From: Rhynchosporium graminicola
Lineage: Eukaryota > Ascomycota > Leotiomycetes > Helotiales > Ploettnerulaceae
Direction of reading: 5' to 3'
Length of the DNA: 64,000 bases
Assembly (NCBI GenBank): GCA_900074885.1
Contig: FJUW01000055.1
Coordinates: 56,600 to 120,599 of the forward strand
Below, in pieces: positions 1 to 12,179 of this stretch. The notes under the pieces were generated by a model, which searched no databases, was not told the origin of the DNA, and worked only from the letters and a program-made list of their open reading frames with translations. The first letter of the stretch is position 1. Each line of letters starts with the position of its first letter. A program made the position numbers and the translations under genes.

Positions 1-2260
1 ATTATATTAGAGTATTAGGCTCTCTTACTTATATTCTTGTTAATAAAAGGACTAATAAGTTTGAAGATAAGTCCGATAGAGGTATACTTATAGGGTATAA
101 GTCCGCAAATAACTTCTTAGTATATATACCTGAGAAGAGAGCTATTATAAGCTCTAAAAACGTCCTAATTAAGGAAGATTTAACCTTTAAGGACGAAGTG
201 ATCTCTAAGGAAGAATTAGAATCCTTTAATAAGACACTTGACGATTGCGAGACCTCTGACTATTCAAATCGCGTGATTTCTTTACTTATAAATACTCCTA
301 AATCAGACCTATCTAGGGCTGAAAACTCGGAGAAAATTAATAGTGAAACGGCTGATAATTCATTAAATGAAGAAAAAGTCATAGAAGATACAGAACTTAA
401 TCTCTTTAACGATATAGCCGAAGAAACACCTATAGTAGAGATACCTAAACGAGGTATAAAACGTAGAAAGGACTACTCTAATTAGGTACTTAACGTTACT
501 ACTAGAAGTCACGCTAAAGACCCTGATATAGCCTTAGCTATTCAGAATAATAAGCGATTAATTCAAGAGCAGAAAGAGGCTTATAGCGTATATAAAAATA
601 TTATTAATTTAGCTTGCCAGGCTTTTATTAGCTCTAAATCAGACGAAGAAATTAGGCTATTACCTGATCCGGAAAGAATCCTTATTAAAAAGGATCCGGA
701 AGTAGTTATCTACGAGCCTAAGAGCTATAAAGAAGCTATAAATAGTCCTTATAAGGATTATTAGCTAAAAGCTATAAATAAAGAAATTACCTCTCTTGAA
801 AATTATAATACGTGGAAAGTAGTCGATAATAATACTAAGACTACAAAACTACTAAAAACTCGCTAGGTCTATAAGATCAAAGAACTAGAGAGCGAGTACT
901 ACGAATTCAAAGCTAGATTCGTAGCTAAAGGGTTTGAGAAATTATACGGTATAAACTACCTAGATATATACGCTAGTATAGTAAAGCAAATAGCTTAGCG
1001 TCTTATATTTGCCTTAGCAGTACTCTATAAGTGGTATATATATAAGATCGATATGATCTCCGCTTTTATATAGAGTGATATAGACGTTAATACCTTATAT
1101 ATTTACCCCTCGGAAGGCGTAGATTATTACGCTAATAAACTTCTCTTACTTTAGAAAGCGTTATATAGTCTTAAGTAATTAGCTAGACTATAGTTTATTA
1201 CGCTAAAGGAGGTATTAGTTAATAAATTCGGATTTAAGTTAATCTTATCCGAAAAATGCATATTAGTTAATAAAGAGCTTAAGATTATAATCTGTATATA
1301 CGTAGATGATCTAGCTCTAATTAGCCCTGATATAAGTACTATTAAGTCCTTAATTGAAGAATTAAAACACTTCTTTAAACTCAAGGACTTAGGGCTGATA
1401 AAAGACTATTTAGGTATTAAAATTAACTATAATAGAGATCAGGGCTATATGAAGCTCTATCAAGCTAGCTATATAGAGAAGGTACTAGCTCGGTTTGACT
1501 TATCAGATTGTAAACCGAAGAATACGCCTATAGATTCAAAGGTTAAATTAGAACCTAATCCAGATAAGGCTACTAAGGAAGATATATTATAGTTTCAGTA
1601 AGTAATAGGCTGCTTACTATTCCTTACGCTAGCTACTAGGCCTGATATAAGCTACGCTATGATAAAATTAGCTAGGTTCTCTAGTAACCCTAGCGATACG
1701 TATATCTTAGCTGTAAAGAACGTACTTAGTTACCTTAAAGGTTCTATTAAACTAGGCTTAGTTTATATTAATAGCTCTAGTAAATACGTTAGCAGATACT
1801 GCGATTCCGACTATACCGGAGATATTAGTACAGCTAAGTCCACTAGCGGCTATTCCTTCTATATAGGAAGCTACTTATTCTCTTGAAAGTCGAAATTAAA
1901 AACAATTATAGCTTAGTCTACTATAGAAGCTGAATATATAGCTATTAATTCGGCAGTTAAAGAAGCGGTCTATATAAGATAACTTCTTACCGAATTAGGC
2001 TATTACTTCTAAGAAAGGTTCCTAGTATTTACTAATAATAACGGCGCTTTATTACTCTCTAAAAACCCTAAATTCCATGAGAGAACTAAGCATATAGCTA
2101 TGAAGTACTACTTTGTTAGGGACCTAATTAATTAAGGTACTATAGATTTAATCTATATTAGTACTTTAAAGCAAAAGGCAGACGGGTTTACTAAAGCCCT
2201 AGATAGGCTTAAATTTAAGGAGTTTATAAAACACCTTGAACTAGCTTATTAGAGCTAGTA
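1..2260 (+). pseudogene. CopA: Ty1/copia pol remnant (integrase C-term, RT, RNase H)
   Basis: Decayed copia polyprotein cut by the left window edge. Read in the forward direction it runs through the integrase C-terminal region (LGSLTYIL, DRGILIGY), an acidic linker (about 198-485), reverse transcriptase (FKARFVAKGF near 910; YVDD at 1299-1310, still intact) and RNase H (STIEAEYIA near 1918; TKHIAMKYYFVR near 2088; ADGFTKALDR near 2180). In-frame stops are TAG/TAA at places where the family has Trp or Gln, for example in the KTR-stop-VYK and IA-stop-RL contexts. This is the pattern of repeat-induced point mutation. It cannot be translated. The order integrase, RT, RNase H marks copia rather than gypsy. 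Confidence 0.9.
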
Positions 2261-2434
2261 ATTCAGATTGTTATAAGAGAATTAGGTTTATTTAACCTAG
2301 GAGGGTAGCTACGAGGTGGCATTTCCATTCCTTATTATATTTCTTTTGTAATAACCTAAGGGTAGTCGATTAGTGATTTACCCTATATATAGTTCTGTTT
2401 TAAAACTGACTATAAGGCTCTGATTAAGAGGGCG

Positions 2435-2868
2435 TATTGGATTTGTAACTAGTACCTTGGTCAGTTTTGCCTGCATTAGCATACACACCCTGTACCTTGT
2501 TAGTACATGGTCTTAGTACCTGGTTCAGTACCTTGCCCATGTACCTTATTATACCTGGCACCTACACCCTGTACCTTATCAACAGCCTGTACCCTGCATA
2601 CTCTATTAGAGTTACTATGAAGGTTCTCGATAGAGTTCTACTACTCTCTAGTACGTATATCGTACTTCTAGAGGTTTCTACTGACGTACTACTGACGTAG
2701 TATAATTCTACTGTATACGTGTCTTCTTCTATGGAGTTCTGTATTACGTAGTATAGAATATTCTAGAGAGCTCATATAGCTATATAAGTAGCTAGAATCT
2801 CTCCTGTAGTTAGCTCTCTTTAAGTAAGCAAAGCAAGTCAAATTGATCACGTATTATTCTGTTATTCT
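2435..2868 (+). repeat. CopA 3' LTR
   Basis: Begins TATTGGATTTGTAAC, best read as a mutated TGTTGGA copia LTR start, right after a purine run (AAGAGGGCG, 2426-2434) that fits a polypurine tract. It lies about 170 bp after the end of the CopA pol frame. A copy in the opposite orientation is at 6500-6922. The first half holds degenerate CCTGTACCTTG-like motifs. The exact 3' end is uncertain because another element begins nearby. Confidence 0.7.
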
Positions 2869-2884
2869 GACCTTAGCCGATTTC

Positions 2885-5800
2885 CACCCTCAATTTTCAT
2901 AAATCTAGCTTAATATAGACGAATTATCTATAACTATAATATTTAATAGTTTCTCCGGTCGAGGTTATAAGGCGTTTTAATATAGAGGGAGTACTAGCTT
3001 ATACTAAAGTAGATGTATATATGTATAATATAAGAGTAGTTTATCGAGGGGCTAAGCTTAGGAATTAGTAAGGGGTAGAACTAGAAGAAGTTATAGTAAT
3101 AATAGTAAGCTTATAGTATTATACTTAAGTAATAGTTTTCTTAGGATAAATATACTCCGAGTTATAATAATACGTAGTATTGAAAGAAAGTAGTAATCTA
3201 ACTATAGAAGCGTAATCCTTATTTTATATTAATTTAATAATAAGAGTTAAAGCATATAAAGATAATATAATCTTATCTTATATATAGGAGAACTACTCTT
3301 TCTTTTTAACTTTACTTTAGATAGTAGCGCTTTAAAATCGATTACGAAACTCGATAAAGGTCTCGCGAGTATAGCTAAGTTATTATATTTCTAAATAGTA
3401 AAAATCGTTATAGTAATTATCTTCTTCTAAACTAATAAGAAAGTTCTCTTTTAATAAGGAGATTATTTTTATCATAAGGTAAGTGTAAAGTGTATAGTAT
3501 AAATAGTATCTTTAATTAATAGGAAGAATTAGCTAAAGAGCGGAGGAGAATTCTTCCTTAATAGAAAAGGAGAGAATATAATACTATTACTACTAGTGCT
3601 TTAGTAGTAGTAGTTAGCGAGATACTGAGCGTCGAGTATCTATCCCGGGTATAACTTATTATATTACTCTCCTTTTTAAACTAATCCTCTTCTAAAAATC
3701 ATTCTATAGCTATTATCTTAAAGTGAAAGCTTACTCGGCCTTATTATATTCGATATCCTTATAATACTCACGCGAACTACTACCTTTCCTTTCGTATTAT
3801 CTTACTCTATAGAAAAGTCAGAGGATACTAATAATAATCGATTACGTAAAGCTTAGTAGTAATATTAGCTTATCTAATACTTACTAGAGCTATATCTTAT
3901 ATATTTTCCTATATCTCTCTATTCCTAACGTTTCTCGCGGGTAGCTAGTGCTGCCTTCGTAGCTATTATATAACCGGTTTCCTAGTTTATTATATTATCT
4001 TTTTTATAAGTAGTTCTACTACCCGAACTATTACTATTATTATTATTATTTATATATACTAAGCCGAATTAATCTTCTAAAGATAGAAATAACTATAAGA
4101 AATCTTTATAAGTTATTAGTAGAACTATCTACTTATCGACTTATTATCTAGTATATTTATTTAAACTATTTACTAAAGTAGTTATCTTTATATTATCTAG
4201 CTAAGAGTCTACTCCGGCTTAGAAGAGCGCTTATTCGAATTATAATAAGTATACTACTATTACTATTATTCCTTATTAGAACCTGATTAACCTCTATCTT
4301 ACTTTCTTAATCTTATTCAGATTATTATAGATCTTACTAAGGTAGCGGACTAGCTTAAGAGGGTCTTAGTTTCTATTTATTTCTACTTTTTATATATAGA
4401 GAAGTACTAACTCTTAAACCTTAGGAGAGAGGAAAGTATAAATAAAAAAGGTCTAAGCTTCTCTATTACTAATCGCACTCCTATTAATCCTAAGTTTCGA
4501 TTTTATTATTATTAACTATATATCTTACTTCTTCGATCGACCGGAGAACTTATTAGAAGGAAGGAGGACTTAACGTATCTTTCCTACTACTACTACTAGT
4601 ATTTCTAGTCGTATTTAGAGATCCTCTACTTACTCTTAGAGAACCTCTATAATCGATAGTAACTAAGCTTCATATTAAGTAGCTAACTTAGCTTATTAAG
4701 TATATTATAAATCTTTTTGAAAATTTTAATTAGTTATAAGACTCTTAATATTAATCCTTTATTTTACTTTACTTTACTTTATTTTATAAGCTAATTCTAA
4801 TATTATAAGGTAAGTATAAAGTATATAATATAAATAGTATCTTTAATTAATAAGAAAAATTAGCTAAAGAGTAGAAGAGAATTCTTCCTTAATAGAAAAG
4901 GAGAGGATATAATACTACTACTACTAGTGCCTTAGTATTAGCGGTCAGCGAGATGCTAAGCGTCGAGTATCTATCCCGGGTGTAACCCGTTATAATTTTA
5001 TTACTAGTCTTAAACTTATTAATAAGATACTAAAGCGTAAGATACTCTTTAGCTAATCTAATAACTAGTCCTTATACAAGAACGCGCTAGAAGAAGTTCG
5101 TAAGGTAGTAATTAGTATTTATAGTTAGCTAGTCTCTCATCGATATCTTTTGCTAGAGGAAAGTAAAGTCTAATCTATTATCTAAGAATAAGATCTTCTT
5201 AGTGAGATAAGACTTCTTAAGGCGTAATTCTACTAATTCGATACTAGGAGAGAGCGATAGTTTATTAAGAATAGTATTTTCTCTCTTAATATTATATATT
5301 AGAATAGAGTTTATTAGCTCATTAAACTCTAGAATACGTAGAGATTATAGTACTAGCTCTATTAGAAGATTTAAAGATAAGTAAGAGATACTTATAAAGA
5401 ACTTATCTTATATATAAAATTAGTTTATCTATAGTATCTTCTAAAGAGTTATTCTTTTCCTCTTATTCTACTAATTATTATAAGAGGGAATAGATCAGAT
5501 TCGAGTTATCTATAGAAGTAAGAGTACTTAGCGATTATACTCCTAATATGTTTCGCTTCTATTTTCCTTTTCCTTTTAATTAGTACTTTCTTAATAAGAT
5601 ATTAATATTCTCTAGTATAAGAGATATATAAAGTAAGAGAGTGTATAATAGATTAAGTTTAGAAGTAAAGTGAGAATGATTAAGTGGAGTTCCCTTAGAA
5701 CTAAAAGAGTTTCTAATTTATTAATTAGAAGCTATAATAATAGCTTAGAAAAAAGTATATTAGAACTATTTCAGTAGCAATATATAGAAGTTAAAGTTCT

Positions 5801-6282
5801 AAGGTATTTATTATACTTTCTTTAAAATCTATCTATAGTTCCTTTATACTAAGGGAGTTATTAAAGGAGTATTAGCGAAAACCTTCTCTATTATACTATT
5901 TATAATAAGCTAAATTAAACCCTAATTTATAGCTATCTGAGAGATCTCTAGAATCTCGGCTATATACGAGTAGTTATCGAATAACTAAATCAATAAGTAA
6001 GATATTATATTAAGCTATCTCTAGCTATCTTAAACTTCTTATTTGATATAATAATATAAGACTTAAGATAATATATAAGTAAAGATAAAATAAGTAAAGA
6101 AGCTGAGAGCGATCTTATATAGTTTATTACTAAGGAAATAAGAAAATAAGGAAAGAAGAACAAGAGAGATAAAGTATAAAGTATCTTATATATATGTACT
6201 AGTACTAATCTAATATTATATCGAGTCGAATATTAGTTATACTAGGATACTTATAATACCTATAAACTTAAGCCCCGGTATC
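2885..6282 (-). mobile_element. GypA fragment: 5' LTR plus gag, minus strand
   Basis: The reverse complement matches the 5' third of the full GypA copy at 11595-19361. The part near 6062-6282 corresponds to its LTR, and 5000-6060 plus 2885-3469 to leader and gag up to the zinc-knuckle region. The match is broken at 3470-4994 by TRG, and gag resumes in register on the other side. The fragment stops at the CopA LTR on the left and at a GypB LTR on the right, so pol and the 3' LTR are missing. The sequence is strongly AT-shifted with TAG/TAA stops. The assignment rests on reading collinear stretches, not on a computed alignment. Confidence 0.8.
3470..4994 (-). mobile_element. TRG copy 1: gag-only non-autonomous LTR element (complete)
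   Basis: Two direct 194-bp LTRs (3470-3663 and 4801-4994) flank about 1.1 kb. The 5-bp TSD ATTTT is present at 3465-3469 and 4995-4999. The host GypA gag frame continues across the insertion. On the minus strand the interior reads as a decayed gag-like frame (motifs such as DPLELVRYLSKIYNDLNKV and LVSNLNKYT in the better copy at about 10,800-11,100) with Gln-to-stop changes. No protease, RT or integrase is recognisable and there is no room for them. The LTRs in coding orientation begin TGTAAC-like and end GTGATA (mutated GTGACA). The layout matches what are called TR-GAG elements in plants. Confidence 0.8.
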
Positions 6283-6499
6283 TATTATAAGGCGAATATA
6301 AAGTATATAATATAAAAGCTTATCTATATTATAAGAAGAATTAACTAAGGAGGAAAGAGAGAAATAAGAGTCTCTCTTCTAAGAAAAGATAATACTGCGG
6401 CCGCTAGTAGCAGTAGTATTAGAACACGTATGATAATACGTCAGGTACTAGCGTAGACGCCTCAGGCGTCAAGCATACTAACGGGTGCAACCCGTTATA
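6283..6499 (+). repeat. GypB LTR, isolated copy
   Basis: 217 bp, the same length as both LTRs of the GypB element at 20382-26131, with the shared core GCGGCCGCTAGTAGCAG and the end GTGCAACCCGTTATA. The flanks (GTATC left, AGAAT right) do not form a target-site duplication. It is therefore more likely a recombination junction than a clean solo LTR. It joins the GypA fragment to the inverted CopA LTR. Confidence 0.8.
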
Positions 6500-6922
6500 A
6501 GAATAACAGAATAATACGTGATTAATTTGACTTGCTTTACTTACTTGAAGAGAGCTAACTACAGGAGAGATTCTAGCTACTTATATAGCTATATGAGCTC
6601 TCTAGAATATTCTATACTACGTAATACAGAACTCCATAGAAGAAGACACGTATACTATAGAATCATACTACGTCAGTAGAAACCTCTAGAAGTACGATAT
6701 ACGTACTAGAGAGTAGTAGAACTCTATCGAGAACCTTCATAGTAACTCTAATAGAGTATGCAGGGTATAGGCTATTGATAAGGTATAGGGTATAAGTGCT
6801 AGGTACAACAAGGTATATGCGTAAGGTACTGAACCAGGTACTAAGACCATATACTAACAAGATACAGGGTGTGTATGCCGATGCAGGCAAAACTGGCCAA
6901 GGTACTGGTTACAAATCCAACA
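6500..6922 (-). repeat. CopA LTR, inverted copy
   Basis: Reverse complement of the CopA LTR at 2435-2868. It starts on the minus strand with TGTTGGATTTGTAACC at 6922, where the TGTTGG start is less mutated than in the plus copy. No copia interior is attached on either side in this orientation, so it is a solo or broken LTR. With 2435-2868 it gives a 4.5 kb structure with inverted ends of about 0.42 kb. Confidence 0.75.
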
Positions 6923-9857
6923 TATCACACTAGCTTTAACGTAATACGTCGCACTCAATCTATAGTTACTAATATAAAGTTTATAGAGCTTAAGACTAGT
7001 AGAACTCGCTTTTACATATTATATAAGAAAGGCCGACCTATTCGGAAGGTTAATAAGGTATCAGCACGTGCCCGACCTGCCAGATTAATAGCTGAAATCC
7101 ATATAGATATAGTATACCTTAAACCTAAAGGTCTAAATAGTTACTCTTACGCCTCTATCTCCTTATATGCCTATTCGACTAGAAAGTAAGCCTTTACTTA
7201 CACTAAGAAGTCGGATATATACCTAGCTAATCAAAAGCTAATCAAGTTAGCTGAAATATAGTATTACTATAAAATTAAGGTATAGAGATATAATAGGAGT
7301 AAGAAGTACTCTTCCTCTCAGATAAAAGAGCTTACTAATCACCTTAGAATACTACTAGAGGAGTCTATTCCGTATACTCTAGAGTAAGATAGAAGAACTA
7401 AATACTCTATACGTACAATTATCGAGAATGTACGTATAGTTATAGTAGATCAGAATATACCTAACTATATATAGCCGGAAATTCTACTCGCCTATATATA
7501 TATCGCTAACCTTACCTCTACCTCTAGAGTAGAAAGGAAGACTCCTTTTAAGTGCTTCTAAGACGATATTAAGCTAGAGGTAAACTATACTCCTTTTATT
7601 AAGTATCCCTGTATATTAGGATATCCTGTCTTTATACTAATTAATAAGGAGAAGAGAGTCTAGAGCTATAAGATAGCTCCTAGAGCTAAAAAGGGTATTC
7701 TAGTAAGATTTAAAAGTTATAATATCTATAGATACCTAGATAATAGAAAGGTAATTCGTACCTCTTATCTACGATTTAATAAAGACAGCTTAGTCATAGA
7801 ACCTCACGAAGAAGACGCTATAATAGTACTTTAAACTAAGGGTAATTCTATCGATACTTTAAGCTAAAATCATACTTTAAGCTAAAATCAAGATATTAAG
7901 GTTACTAGTGCTACTACTCCTAATATAAATATAGTCTCGGAAGATAAAGTCGATAATAGTACAGATACCGAATCTATAGTTGAGGACGAGGTCCTAGCAC
8001 TAGAGGTCGATATTCCGGAGCAAATTACTATATAAAAGAAGCGTAATAAGCCTCCTAGATCTAAGAACTATATACCGGAGTACCTCCCTAGGGCTACACG
8101 ATCTGGCTATAATAATCCGACTCTAAATTCGACGCCTAAGGTAATACTAGAACTAAATAATAGCTACTCCTATATAATTTCACTACTTAAAGAAGTATAA
8201 GAGAGTACTAGTCAATATCGATTCGCCTTCTATATAGCTTAAGAAGAGTCGCTATTTTTAGACAATCCGATTACTTTAGATTAAGCTATAAAGAGGCCTA
8301 ATTAACTAGAACAGAAAAAAGCTATTATTAAGGAGTACCGATCTCTTAAAGAGAAGTCGACTTAGAAGACTATAAGCCGCTCTAATATACTAAAAGGGTA
8401 TAAAGTACTAGGTTCTCGTTTAGTTTTAAGACTAAGAGAGATATAGATAGTAAAATCGATAAATATAAGGTCAGATTTATAGTCTAAAGTTATATATAAC
8501 GATTTAGTCATAATTAAAATCAGATATATACCGGAGTCTATAAATCTTCTACTTAGAAGATAAGCTTAGTAGTTACAGCAGAGCATAACTTAGAAGTCGA
8601 ATAGTTTAATATAGTAATAATATTCTTATATAGTAAAGCCGATATCTCGATATACGTTAAATTACCGCTATTTTATAGATAATTTAGGCGTAGACTTATA
8701 GATAAGGAATATATACTCTTGCTAAAGGCTCTATATAGTCTGAAGCAGTCTCTACGCCTCTAGCAGAAGATATTACATAAGGAGTTCGGTATTATCGACT
8801 TTATACTTTTATAAACTGATAATTACGTATATACTAACCGAGAAACTAGAATAATTATTATTACTTACGTCGATAATTTTCTAGTTATCTTAAAGGCTAT
8901 ACTAGCTCTTAAAGAGCTTAAGAAGAAGATTCTTACTAAATTCGATATTCTACTAGCTAGACTAGCCAAATACTTCCTTATTATTAGAATTATATATAAT
9001 AGAGAGAAGAAGACGATTTCTCTTTACTAAGATACGTATATCGATAAGATATTAGATCGATTTAGAATAACTAACTATAAGAGCGCTAATACGCCTTTCG
9101 CTACTAGTTCAGAGGTTTCTAAAATCAAATTCAAAGGAGTAGCTACTCCATAAGAAATCAAGCTATATTAATAGCTTTACGGTAGTTTATAATACCTAGC
9201 TCATACTCGCTAGGATATATTATACTACTACTCTATACTATTATAATTTCTAATAAATCTATTACCTTAATACCTTACGAGCGCTAAGAGAGTACTTACG
9301 TACCTATAAGGTACGAAGTACTACGCTACGACTTACAGAGGAGACGTTACCGATAGAGAGAAGATAAAATTAAGAGGTTTCTATAACTCTGATTAGGCCG
9401 GTAACCGAATTAATAGAGTATTATATACCGGAGTCTATTTCTTCCTTATAGGAGGTATTTTCTCAGCTATTTCAAAGCGACAGACTACTATAGCTCTTAC
9501 CTCTACAGAAGCAGAGTATATAGCTATATGCGCCTTTACTAGAGAAGTATTATAGATACGCCAAGTACTAAAGGAGCTAAGCTATAATAAGCTAGACTCT
9601 AGGAGTATAGAGATATAATACGATAATCAGGGAGCTTTATCTCTATCGGAGAACTCTGAATTATACTAGCGTACTAAGCATATCGATATCAAATTCTACT
9701 ACTTACGCTAGGAGGTCGCCAGAGGTTATTTAGACCCTTAGTATATACCTTCAAAAGAGAACGCAGTAGATAATTTCACTAAACCACTTAGCTTATAAGA
9801 CCTTAAGGCTTTTATAGTAATACTAAATATAACTGTTTTATATCTAGAATAAGGAGT
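6923..9857 (+). pseudogene. CopB: Ty1/copia pol remnant
   Basis: A second, different copia polyprotein. It begins abruptly within the region before integrase (a short open stretch ends at 7189). It continues through integrase (to about 7800), a linker with TPNINIVSEDKVDN-like acidic sequence (about 7900-8300), RT (about 8380-9080), and RNase H with ALTSTEAEYIA near 9505, QRTKHIDIKFYYLR-like sequence near 9670 and NAVDNFTKPL near 9765. The RT motif is YVDN (8866-8877), so the second catalytic Asp is lost. Gag and the 5' LTR are missing: the 5' side is cut at the inverted CopA LTR. Stops are TAG/TAA at Gln or Trp positions. Confidence 0.88.
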
Positions 9858-10243
9858 ATAGATATTAATTAGGAAATCTAACAATCTTAAAGGAATTACG
9901 GAACCTAGGGTTTATCTATTTCACGTGATATCGAGGTATAGTTCTAGTCTCTAAGGGTATTACTATACGTACGCATATAATAGTATAATCGACTAATTAC
10001 AGGAAATTAGATTACTTATACCTATAGAAGTTACCGACTTTATAGTATCTCTATGGAGGAGTATATTACGAGGATATAGGTCTTAGAATAGATCAGGTGA
10101 CTATAGTCACGTGCATAGTACGTGCGGATATTCCTAGATAATACCTTTAGTCAACTCTCCATAGTAATTAGTACTGCAATACAACTAATAACATTCAACT
10201 ACTCTATATCTTACTCTGAAGATCAACGTAACCTTGCGATACT
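9858..10243 (+). repeat. CopB 3' LTR (probable)
   Basis: Lies directly after the CopB RNase H end and a short purine run (AAGGAGTA at 9851-9858). It ends near 10243 with CCTTGCGATA, a plausible mutated ...ACA end. After it a truncated TRG LTR begins. No second CopB LTR is present in the window for comparison, so the limits are approximate. Confidence 0.5.
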
Positions 10244-11594
10244 AAGGTACTAGTGGCAGTAGTACCGTATCCTCTCCTTTTCTGTTAAAGAAGAATTCTC
10301 CTCCGCTCTCTAGCTAATTCTTCCTATTAATTAAAGATACTATTTATACTATACGTATACTTTATACTCGCCTCGTGATATTAGAATTAGCTCGTAAAAA
10401 TAAAGTAAAGTAAAGTAAAGAAAAGGATTAATATCGAGAGTCTTATAACTAATTAAAATTTTCAAATAGATTTATAATATATCTAATAAGCCGAGTCGGC
10501 TATCTAACGCGAAGCTTAACTACTATCGATAATAGGGGTTCTCTAAAAGTAAGTAAAAGATCTCTAAATATAACTAAAAGTAATAATACTAGTAATAGTA
10601 ATAGGAAAGATATATTAAGTCCTCCCTCCCCTTAATAAGTTCTCCGGTCGATCGAAGGAGTAAGACGTATAGTTAATAGCGATAGAATTAAAGCTTAGGA
10701 TCGATAGAAGTACGATTAGTAATAGAGAAGCCTAGACCTTTTTTATCTATATCTCTTTCTCTCCTAAAGTCTAAGAGTTAGTATTTCCTTATATATAAAA
10801 AGTAGAAATAGATAGGAACTAGGACCCTCTCGAGCTAGTCCGCTACCTTAGTAAGATCTATAACGATCTGAATAAGGTTAAGAAAGTAAGATAAAAGTTA
10901 ATTAAGTTCTAATAAGAAATAATAGTAATAGTAATATACTTATTATAATTCGAATAAGCGCTCTTCTAAGCCGGAGCAGACTCCTAGCTAGATAATATAA
11001 AGATAACTACTTTAGTAAGTAATTTAAATAAATATACTAGATAATAGGTCGACGAGCAGATAGTTCTACTAACGAATTACGAAGATTTCTTATAGTTACT
11101 CTTATATTTAGAAAATTAATTCGGCTCGGTATATATAAATAATAGTAATAAAAATAGTAATAGTTCGGGCAGTAAGACTACTTATAAAAAGGATAATATA
11201 ATAGACTAGGAAACCGGTTATATAGTAGCTATGAAAGCAGTATTAGCTTCCTGTGAGAAACGTTAAGTATAGAGAGATATAAGAAAATACGTAAGATATA
11301 GCTCTAGTAAGTATTAGATAAGCTAATATTATTACTAAGCCTTATATAGTCGATTATTATTAGTATCCTCTAACTCTTCTGCGGAGCAGGATAATACGAA
11401 AGAAAATATAGTAGTTCGCGTAAGTACTATAAGGATATCGAATATAGTAAGGCCGAGTAAGCCTTTACTTCGAGATAATAGCTATAGAATAATTTTCAGA
11501 GAGGGATTAGTTTCAAAAGGGGGGTAATATAATAAGTTATACCCGGGATAACGCTCGATACTAGTATCTCGCTGACTATTACTGCTAAGGCACT

Positions 11595-11862
11595 TGTGAC
11601 GACAGCTCACCTGAATATCACATGAGAAGAAGAATAGATAACAGGGCCCAAGTTCACAGGTATCCCGGCAGAACTAGTATCCGACCTGATATAGTATCGG
11701 ACTAGTACCGGTATATATATATAAAGTGCCTTATACTCTATCTCTCTTCTTCTTCCTTCCTTATCTTTTTGTTTTCTTCGTAGTAGACTATATAAGATCG
11801 CTCTTAGCTTCTCTACTCGTTTATTCTTACTTATATACTGCCTTAAGTCTTATATCGTTATA
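11595..11862 (+). repeat. GypA 5' LTR
   Basis: 268 bp. It starts TGTGACGACAGCTCACC and ends TATATCGTTATA. It contains a TATATATATAAAG stretch near 11715-11730 followed by a pyrimidine-rich tract, a plausible promoter region. The start is less mutated than that of the 3' LTR, which begins TATAATAATAGC. Confidence 0.88.
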
Positions 11863-12179
11863 TTAAATAAAAAGATTAAGATAGCCGGAGATAGCTTACT
11901 ATAATATCTTACTACTAAGTTAGTTATTCGATAACTACTCGTATATAGCTAAGATACTAGAGATCTCTCGGATAACTATAAATTAGGGTTTAATTTAGCT
12001 TATCGTAAATAGTATAATAGAGGAAGTCTTTACTAACGCTCCTTTAATAACTCTCTTAATATAAAGGAATTAAAAATAGATTTTAAAGAAAGTATAATAA
12101 ATACCCTGGAACTTTAACCTTTATATATCGCTACTAAAATAGCTCTAATATACCCTTTTTTAAGCTATCAGAATAGCTC

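Noticed and set aside
2467..2700. 77-codon open frame, also seen inverted at 6663-6890
   Set aside because: The two similar translations come from the two CopA LTR copies. The sequence is LTR with minisatellite motifs, not a gene.
6869..7189. 106-codon open frame taken as a gene
   Set aside because: It crosses from the inverted CopA LTR into CopB pol. Only the second half is coding in origin, and it is a pol fragment.
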